DNA of 60,547 bases, taken from positions 1-60,547 of the forward strand of contig JACTUA010000002.1 in NCBI GenBank assembly GCA_015660865.1, in the 5' to 3' direction. This DNA is from Methanomicrobiales archaeon. GTDB lineage: Archaea > Halobacteriota > Methanomicrobia > Methanomicrobiales > JACTUA01. Positions 54,574 to 60,547 of the stretch are shown piece by piece. Within the stretch, counting starts at the first letter, position 1. Each line of letters opens with the position of its first letter. The notes under the pieces are model-generated. The model was not told where the DNA came from, did not search any database, and saw only the letters and a list, made by a program, of their open reading frames with translations. The translations under genes and the position numbers were made by a program.

Positions 54574-56466
54574 ATGGCCACGGCGCAGGGAATGAGCGGG
54601 GTGGATCTCTCGGCCGTGGTCGCTGAGCTCACCCCGCTCCTCCCCCTCTGGGTCGGCAAGATCTACCAGTACGACCCGAAGGTCCTTGCCATCCGGTTCC
54701 AGGGGGAGAACCGGGCCCGGCATGCCCTCGTCATCGAGTCCGGGAGGAGGGCGCATCTCGTGAAGGCCCTGCCCGAGTCTCCGGAGAGGCCGGCGGGCTT
54801 CGCTATGCTCCTGCGAAAACACCTGGAAGGGGGAAAGGTCCTCTCCATCGCCCAGCACGGCCTCCAGAGGATCTTCTCTGTCACCGTCGGGAAGAAGATG
54901 GGCAGCTACCAGCTCGTCGTGGAACTCTTTGACGAGGGGAATGTCATCCTCTGTGATGCGGAGGGGATGATCGTGAAACCCCTCTGGCACCACCGGTTCA
55001 GGGAGAGGGAGGTGATCCCCGGGGCGACCTATGCGTTTCCGGGCACGGACTGCTCCGAACTCTCCCCCGAATCCTTCGGGGATCTCCTCCGGGCCTCGGA
55101 CCGCGAGATCGTGAAGGCCCTTGCCGTTGACTGCATGCTCGGGGGCCGGTACGCGGAAGAGGTATGTGCAATGGCAGGGATCAGGAAGGACACCCCGACA
55201 GGAACCGTGGACCCGGGGACCGTACAGACGGCCTTTGTCCGCCTCCTCGACCGGGTGAAGGCCGACCGGGACCCGGTCATCACCCCCTCCGGCTGCTGGC
55301 CCTTCCCCCTCTCGAACGAGAAGGTCATCACCCGCTTCCCGAGCTACGACGAAGCCTTGGAGGCGTACTACGGGGGTCCGGCTGCCGCGCCGAGAAAGGA
55401 GGCGCGGACCCCTGCAACGCGCAATGCGACAATCAGGGCCAGGCAGGAGGAGAGTCTGCGGAAGTTCGAGGGAGAGATACAGCGGCTGGAGAGATCGGTG
55501 GAGTGCATCTATGCGAATTACCCCCTCGTGGAAGAGGTGATCCGGGTCCTCTCCGAGGCCGAGACGAAGATACCCTGGAGCCAGATAGGGCAGACCCTCG
55601 CCGCGAGCGAGCTTCCGGGGGCAAAGGCAGTGGTGCAGGTGCACCCGGACAAGGCCTCGGTCACCCTGGATATCGGGGAACGGGTGAGGATATCGGTCAG
55701 GGAATCGGTCCGGGAGAACATCGGCCGCATCTTCGAAGAGGCGAAGAAGTTCAAGCGCAAGCGGGAGGGCGCCCTCGCCGCCCTTGCCCGCCCGCTCCCT
55801 GCGCATCCAGCGAAGAGGGAGAAGCCCGCGGAGGGGAAGAAGCGGTGGTTCTACCGGTTCAGGTGGTTCGAGACGAGCGACGGGATCCTCGTGATTGGGG
55901 GGCGGGACGCGGGCCAGAACGAGGAGCTCGTCCGCCGCTACCTGGGAGGGGGCGATACCTTCATCCATGCCGATGTTCACGGGGCACCCGTGGTCCTCGT
56001 CAAGGGATCGACGGCCCATATGGACGAGGTGGCGCAGTTTGCAGGGTCCTATTCGGGCGCATGGAAGAGCGGGCACCTTACGACAGACGTGTACTCCGTC
56101 CGCCCAGACCAGGTCTCGAAGACGCCTCCCTCGGGCGAGTACCTCTCCACGGGGGGGTTCATCGTACGGGGTGAACGGACCTGGTTCCGGAACGTGCCCC
56201 TCTCCGTATCGATCGGGCTCACCACGGGTGAAAGTCCCCGGGTTATAGGAGGGCCGCCGGCCGCGATAAGCCGGAAGACCAGCATCTCTGTAACCCTGCG
56301 GCCGGGGATCTTTGAACCGAATGACACCGCGAAGAAGGTTGTCCGAGCGCTCAGGGACCTGCTGCCCGAGGCTGAACGGGGCGGGCTCCGGAGGGTCCTC
56401 TCAACGGAGTCTGTCGCGGCGTTCGTCCCGCCCGGGGGATCGGAGGTGATAGCAGATGAAGGCTGA
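54574..56466 (+). CDS. rqcH: Ribosome quality control protein RqcH (NEMF/Rqc2 family)
   Basis: 630 aa. The N-terminal NFACT-N domain (SGVDLSAVVAELTPLL) leads to a long central coiled coil (residues about 290-400) and the C-terminal NFACT-R domain (GILVIGGRDAGQNEELVRRYL, FIHADVHGAPVVLVKG). It binds the stalled large subunit and in bacteria and archaea recruits tRNA-Ala for C-terminal tailing. ATG 54574 is used; ATG 54592 would start at MSGVDL and is also possible. It overlaps pelA by 11 bp. Confidence 0.93.
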   Translation: MATAQGMSGVDLSAVVAELTPLLPLWVGKIYQYDPKVLAIRFQGENRARHALVIESGRRAHLVKALPESPERPAGFAMLLRKHLEGGKVLSIAQHGLQRIFSVTVGKKMGSYQLVVELFDEGNVILCDAEGMIVKPLWHHRFREREVIPGATYAFPGTDCSELSPESFGDLLRASDREIVKALAVDCMLGGRYAEEVCAMAGIRKDTPTGTVDPGTVQTAFVRLLDRVKADRDPVITPSGCWPFPLSNEKVITRFPSYDEALEAYYGGPAAAPRKEARTPATRNATIRARQEESLRKFEGEIQRLERSVECIYANYPLVEEVIRVLSEAETKIPWSQIGQTLAASELPGAKAVVQVHPDKASVTLDIGERVRISVRESVRENIGRIFEEAKKFKRKREGALAALARPLPAHPAKREKPAEGKKRWFYRFRWFETSDGILVIGGRDAGQNEELVRRYLGGGDTFIHADVHGAPVVLVKGSTAHMDEVAQFAGSYSGAWKSGHLTTDVYSVRPDQVSKTPPSGEYLSTGGFIVRGERTWFRNVPLSVSIGLTTGESPRVIGGPPAAISRKTSISVTLRPGIFEPNDTAKKVVRALRDLLPEAERGGLRRVLSTESVAAFVPPGGSEVIADEG

Positions 56467-57481
56467 GTTCCTGGAGATGAGGGGTTCCCACGGGGAGATA
56501 CGCCTCTTCGCCGAGAGCGTCGACGACCTCTGGCACCTCTCCCACCTCGTCCGGCCGGGGGACCTCGTCTTTGCAACGACGTTCCGGTCGGTTGAACTGG
56601 TTCAGGACAAGATCCGGCCCGAGAAACCCGAGAAGAAGCCTGTACGGCTGGGGATCCGGGTCGAGGGGGTGGCATTCCACCCGTACGCGAACCGCCTCAG
56701 GATCAGCGGCGTCATCCAGCACGGCGTGGATGAGGGCTCCCACCATACCATCAACCTGGATGCGGGGAGCGAAGTGTCGGTCATCAAGACCTGGCGGCAG
56801 GTGGACCTGGACAGGATCGAGCGGGCCGTGAAGGCATCCACATCGGGTGCGGTCCATATCCTCGCCGTAGAGGAGGGGGAGGCCGAGCTCTACCGCATCC
56901 GCCAGTTCGGCCCTGAGATCGTTACAACGGTTGTCCAGGGGAGCGGCAAGGGGTCGGACCCTGGAGGGAGGGCAGGCCTCTTCGAGCGGGTTGCTGCGCT
57001 TGTCGGCGAGATCACGGGTACCGTTGTCATCGCCGGGCCCGGCTTTGTAAAGGACGAGGTTGCAAAGTATCTCAGGGAGAAGATCCCCGACCTGAAGGAC
57101 CGGTGCATCACGGTCGAGACGAAGCGGAGCGGGAGGGGGGCGGTCACCGAGGCGCTGGGAAAGGGGGTGCTCGAGAAGATCACCGGTGATCTCCAGCTGA
57201 AGAGGGAGGCCGAGCTCCTGGATACGTTCCTCGAGCGTATGGGCAAGGGCGAACCGGTGGCCTACGGGAGAGCGGAGGTGGAGGAGGCAGTCTCGGCGGG
57301 TGCAGCCGAACAGGTCCTTGTCATCGACGATATGGTCAGGATCAGGGATGTCGCCGAGCTCCTGGAACGGGCCGAGCGGACCAGATCCAGGGTGACCGTA
57401 TTCTCCTCGCTCTTCGATCCGGGGTCCCAGCTCCTGGCCCTCGGGGGGATCGCGGCGATGCTGAGGTACCGGATGAAATAG
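56456..57481 (+). CDS. pelA: Archaeal Pelota (Dom34-like ribosome rescue factor)
   Basis: 341 aa. The N-terminal SmN-like domain is at 1-125, the central domain (about 130-260) lacks the GGQ motif of eRF1, and the C-terminal eRF1 domain 3 is at 265-341. It recognises ribosomes with an empty A site and works with aEF1A and ABCE1. Its ATG lies inside the rqcH end, so the two are coupled. Confidence 0.96.
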   Translation: MKAEFLEMRGSHGEIRLFAESVDDLWHLSHLVRPGDLVFATTFRSVELVQDKIRPEKPEKKPVRLGIRVEGVAFHPYANRLRISGVIQHGVDEGSHHTINLDAGSEVSVIKTWRQVDLDRIERAVKASTSGAVHILAVEEGEAELYRIRQFGPEIVTTVVQGSGKGSDPGGRAGLFERVAALVGEITGTVVIAGPGFVKDEVAKYLREKIPDLKDRCITVETKRSGRGAVTEALGKGVLEKITGDLQLKREAELLDTFLERMGKGEPVAYGRAEVEEAVSAGAAEQVLVIDDMVRIRDVAELLERAERTRSRVTVFSSLFDPGSQLLALGGIAAMLRYRMK

Positions 57482-57517
57482 GGGGATTCCGGGAATGAAG
57501 GAAAGGAAGTAAACGGG

Positions 57518-59311
57518 ATGCAGATATTACCGTCGCTGGCAGGGAATCGCGGTTCCGGAGACCCGGCGGGCATCCGGCAGAAGGGCATCGACTACAAGTG
57601 GATTGTGCTGTCGATCACTACCATCGAGATGTTCATGGTGTCGGTGAACGGGAGCATCACCCTCATCTCGCTGCCGGCAATTTTCAATGGAATCAATATC
57701 GATCCATTCACCTCGTTCCAGTACCTGCTCTGGGTGCTGATGGGCTACAGTCTCGTCACCGCAACCCTGCTGCTGAGTTTCGGCAGGCTCTCGGACATGT
57801 ACGGGAGAGTGAAGCTCTACAATATCGGTTTTGCCATCTTCACGGTCGGTTCCATCCTCCTGTATCTCACCCCGAACACCGGTGATGCCGGCGCCATCGA
57901 GCTGATCGTCTTCCGCCTCGTCCAGGCAGTGGGGGCGTCTTTCACCTTCTCGAACAGCGCCGCGATCCTCACCGATGCATTTCCTCCCAATGAACGGGGG
58001 AAGGCGCTGGGGCTGAACATGATCGCATTCCTTTCAGGCCAGTTCACCGGTCTCATCCTCGGTGGTATCCTCGCGTTCTTCAACTGGCGGTACGTCTTCC
58101 TCGTCAGCGTGCCGGTCGGGATCCTCGGGACCATCTGGGCATTCCTGAAACTCAAGGAGACCCCGCTGCCCAGACGGGCCCGGAAGATCGATGTCTGGGG
58201 GAACCTCACCTTTATCGGCGGACTCACCATCTTCCTGGTTGGCATCACCTACGCCCTGCTTCCGTACGGGAAGGATCCCATGGGGTGGGGGAATCCATGG
58301 GTCATCACATCGATAGCTCTCGGCGTGATTCTCCTGATCGCATTCCCGATCATCGAAAGCCGGGTCGAGGACCCGATGTTCAGGCTGCATCTCTTCAGGA
58401 ACCGGATCTTCACCCTTGCGAATATAGCCGGATTTTTAGGCGCAATTGCCCGGGGCGGCGTGATGTTCCTCCTGATCATGCTGCTCCAGGGCATCTGGCT
58501 GCCGCTCCATGGCTACAGTTACGAATCGACACCGTTCTGGGCCGGGGTGTTCATGCTGCCACTCACCGCCGGGTTTGTGATCATGGGACCGCTCTCCGGC
58601 TGGCTGTCGGACAGATATTGTTCCCGGGGGTTTGCCACGGGCGGCATGGTCCTGATCGCCGTTTCATTCCTGATGCTTGCGATGCTGCCCTATGACTTCG
58701 ATTACCCGATCTTCGCGATTGCGCTCCTGATCATGGGTCTTGGGAATGGCATGTTCGGTGCCCCGAACATCGCGGCCATCATGAACGCGGTGCCTCCGGA
58801 AGAGAGAGGTGTTGCATCGGGGATGAGGTCGATGCTGCAGAACAGTGGCATGGTCATCTCCATGGCGATGTTCTTTACCATCGTTATCTTCAGTCTTACC
58901 CAGACCTTCCCGCCAGAACTCGCCGCTTCGCTCACGAATGCCGGGGCACCAGGTCTCATCGCCCCCATGAGTGCAATCCCCCCGACGGGCTCATTGTTCG
59001 CTGCGTTCCTGGGCTATAATCCGGTCCAGACCATCCTCGCTGCCATCCCGCAGTCTGTCGTCGCCGCGATCAGCCCGGCGACGATAGCGACGCTGACCGG
59101 CATCACGTGGTTCCCGATCACGCTCGCGCATGCATTCATGCCCTCTCTCGGTGTCTCATTCTATTTCGGGGCAGCGATCTCCCTCGTCGCCGCCGTGTTA
59201 TCAGCGATGCGGGGCACGAAGTACGTGCACGAGATCGATGGACAGGCCCCCGAAGACCGGACAGATATACCCGATCCGGTAAAGGCGGCTGATGATGATG
59301 TACCTGAATGA
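57518..59311 (+). CDS. MFS transporter, DHA2/EmrB-QacA type (14 TM)
   Basis: 597 aa with 14 predicted helices. The MFS motif A is [14 protein letters not shown] (residues 87-100) and the antiporter motif C region [23 protein letters not shown]. The C-terminal tail is acidic. Typical role: proton-driven export of drugs or other lipophilic compounds; the substrate is not known. AAGGAAG lies upstream of ATG 57518. Confidence 0.88.
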   Translation: MQILPSLAGNRGSGDPAGIRQKGIDYKWIVLSITTIEMFMVSVNGSITLISLPAIFNGINIDPFTSFQYLLWVLMGYSLVTATLLLSFGRLSDMYGRVKLYNIGFAIFTVGSILLYLTPNTGDAGAIELIVFRLVQAVGASFTFSNSAAILTDAFPPNERGKALGLNMIAFLSGQFTGLILGGILAFFNWRYVFLVSVPVGILGTIWAFLKLKETPLPRRARKIDVWGNLTFIGGLTIFLVGITYALLPYGKDPMGWGNPWVITSIALGVILLIAFPIIESRVEDPMFRLHLFRNRIFTLANIAGFLGAIARGGVMFLLIMLLQGIWLPLHGYSYESTPFWAGVFMLPLTAGFVIMGPLSGWLSDRYCSRGFATGGMVLIAVSFLMLAMLPYDFDYPIFAIALLIMGLGNGMFGAPNIAAIMNAVPPEERGVASGMRSMLQNSGMVISMAMFFTIVIFSLTQTFPPELAASLTNAGAPGLIAPMSAIPPTGSLFAAFLGYNPVQTILAAIPQSVVAAISPATIATLTGITWFPITLAHAFMPSLGVSFYFGAAISLVAAVLSAMRGTKYVHEIDGQAPEDRTDIPDPVKAADDDVPE

Positions 59312-59346
59312 AAAACTTTATTCCTGGTATGATGAAGGGTGAAGCG

Positions 59347-59781
59347 ATGATGAAGCTCTTTGAAAAAATTCTCATAGCAACGGACGGATCGGAGAAGAAC
59401 CAGCCCGCGGTGAGGAAAGGCCTGGAGATAGCCCGTGAATGCGGATCCACCCTCTATGCCATCTATGTGATCGACGAAACTCCGTTTACATCGGCGCAGG
59501 CCGAAGTATCGACGGCCGATGTGTATACGAGATTGAAGGATGAGGGGGAGAGAGCCATTGAACAGGTGAAAGGGATCGCAGACGGGGTGAAGGTGGAGAC
59601 CCGCATCCTTTCCGGGAGACCCGCCCACGTAATCACCGAATTCGCCCTGAAGAACAAGGTCGATCTGATCGTTGTCGGCTCCCAGGGAAAGAGTGGCCTT
59701 GAAAGACTGCTCCTGGGCAGTATCGCCGAGAGTATCATACGGATGGCGGATTGCATGGTCCTGGTGGTAAAAAGTATATGA
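59347..59781 (+). CDS. Universal stress protein (UspA family)
   Basis: 144 aa from ATG 59347 (MMKLFEKILIATDGSE), chosen because GGGTGA lies 5 bp upstream. An in-frame ATG 59308 overlaps the MFS stop but adds non-family residues. The ATP-binding motif GSQGKSGLERLLLGSIAESI is complete. It may serve with the MFS transporter in stress response. Confidence 0.88.
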   Translation: MMKLFEKILIATDGSEKNQPAVRKGLEIARECGSTLYAIYVIDETPFTSAQAEVSTADVYTRLKDEGERAIEQVKGIADGVKVETRILSGRPAHVITEFALKNKVDLIVVGSQGKSGLERLLLGSIAESIIRMADCMVLVVKSI

Positions 59782-60002
59782 TACAGGCTGACCGGGAAAT
59801 TCTCCGGTTCCGGCCACGGTTAGGTAGAAACCGAGTATATCCACCTCCTTTGCCTGAATAGCCCCATTGTCTCGTTTTTCGTGATCCGGGAGGCTGGTAC
59901 CATCCATGTCACCGCAACCCGGGAGCCCTGGATCGTGATCAGGGGTCCGGGAAGCAGAGAAAAGGAACATCTATATCAATCTGTTTCGCCGAAGAGTCCG
60001 AT
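59782..60002. other. Intergenic region with promoter of the flavin-reductase gene
   Basis: 221 bp with no gene recognised. CTATATCAAT at 59971-59980 is centred about 29 bp upstream of ATG 60003 and is the probable TATA box. Confidence 0.45.
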
Positions 60003-60547
60003 ATGGAAAAGATTGCAGTTGGTACAAATTTCTTCATTCCCATGCCCGTCGTGCTTGTAGGTACACAGGTGAACGGGAAGGACAATTTTATGACCGTAGG
60101 CTGGTGCTCACGGGCAAACGCCAACCCGCCGATGATCGTGTGCGGGATCGGGGACCACCATCATACCCCCAGGGGAATAACGAGGGCGAAAACATTCTCT
60201 GTGAATATACCTTCATCTGCAATGCTCGAGAAGACCGATTACTGCGGGCTGGTCTCTGGTGCAGATGTGGATAAATCAAAGGTCTTTGAGGTATTTTATG
60301 GGGCTCTCAGGACCGCCCCGATGATCAGGGATTGCCCGGTGGCCCTCGAGTGCCGGCTGGTCCAGGCCGTTGGTCTCCCGACCAACACCCTCTTTATCGG
60401 CGAGATTTCAGGGGCGTACGCAGACCCTGCGGTCATCAAGGGTGGAAAACCGGACTTTTCCGCAATCGACCCTCTCCTGCTCACCATGCCGGACAACACC
60501 TACTGGCAGCTGGGAAAGGTGGCGGGCAAGGCATGGAACGCCGGGCT
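60003..60547 (+). CDS. Flavin reductase-like protein (5' part, runs off window)
   Basis: 181 residues are seen, open to the right edge. It belongs to the flavin reductase-like (DIM6/NTAB) family: GKDNFMTVGWCSRANANPPM, then HHHTPRGITRAKTFSVNIP and the DYCGLVSGADVDKSKVFEV segment. These are FMN-binding oxidoreductases; in methanogens some act as flavoredoxins. The 3' end is missing. ATG 60003 is at near-leaderless distance from a TATA box. Confidence 0.85.
   Translation, partial: MEKIAVGTNFFIPMPVVLVGTQVNGKDNFMTVGWCSRANANPPMIVCGIGDHHHTPRGITRAKTFSVNIPSSAMLEKTDYCGLVSGADVDKSKVFEVFYGALRTAPMIRDCPVALECRLVQAVGLPTNTLFIGEISGAYADPAVIKGGKPDFSAIDPLLLTMPDNTYWQLGKVAGKAWNAG

Noticed and set aside
54532-56076. 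514-codon ORF antisense to rqcH
   Set aside because: It is a third-position GC shadow of a well-supported gene and its product resembles no protein. The same applies to other long antisense frames (for example 5809-6798, 15569-16615, 23226-24203).

Overview
The window is a chromosomal segment of a methanogenic euryarchaeon, most likely of the order Methanomicrobiales; genus and species cannot be fixed from sequence alone. The grounds are a complete archaellum operon, FttA (aCPSF1), a proteasome beta subunit, Sec61-beta, aIF5A, archaeal Pelota, RqcH and ABCE1, a hydrogenase-maturation protease, archaeal TATA-type promoters with many near-leaderless starts, and a GC-rich coding sequence.

Layout. 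Positions 1-2250 hold the 5' part of a secreted LamG/PKD protein and an AT-rich gap. 2251-10648 is mostly housekeeping: Rsm22-like methyltransferase, MFS transporter, FttA, PsmB, a CBS/UspA pair, an amidohydrolase, SecG and small zinc-ribbon genes. 10828-14181 is a patchy region with a PerM-type membrane protein, small ORFs, tRNA-Leu(UAG), a truncated tRNA-Leu-like copy, decayed ORFs and a lipoprotein. 14182-17878 is a nitrogenase-like D-K-(micro-ORF)-H cluster of unknown substrate. It keeps the P-cluster-type cysteines and a Cys at the cofactor-ligand position, but not the catalytic histidines of true nitrogenase. 17933-19573 holds a methyltransferase and a slipin.

19907-26413 is a potassium-uptake operon with a KdpC-KdpA fusion, KdpB, and a KdpD-like sensor that has no kinase domain. 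26605-29296 holds a small protein, a PAS histidine kinase and a small-multidrug-export-like membrane protein. 29525-33075 is grpE-dnaK-dnaJ. 33241-35835 is an ACT protein, homoserine dehydrogenase and an HTH/TiaS-like fusion in one overlapping operon. 35988-39267 holds a hydrogenase-maturation protease, a DUF169 protein, NAD kinase, an IMPase/FBPase-family phosphatase and aIF5A. 39326-50903 is the archaellum region: two archaellins, a C/D/E-type protein, G, F, H, I, J, a hypothetical gene and a secreted beta-propeller, preceded by two membrane proteins. 50925-57481 is a translation-quality-control neighbourhood: ABCE1, an EMC6-like protein, RqcH and Pelota, plus an array of 57-bp two-hairpin repeats behind ABCE1. 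The window ends with a 14-TM MFS transporter, a second UspA protein and the 5' part of a flavin-reductase-like gene.

The strongest candidates for something undescribed are these. (1) The nitrogenase-like D-K-H cluster, with a 26-codon coupled ORF that repeats the K-subunit C-terminus with only synonymous differences. (2) The KdpC-KdpA fusion with a kinase-less KdpD and a hairpin leader. (3) The 57-bp repeats, whose hairpin stems covary between copies. (4) The HTH/TiaS-like protein in the homoserine dehydrogenase operon.
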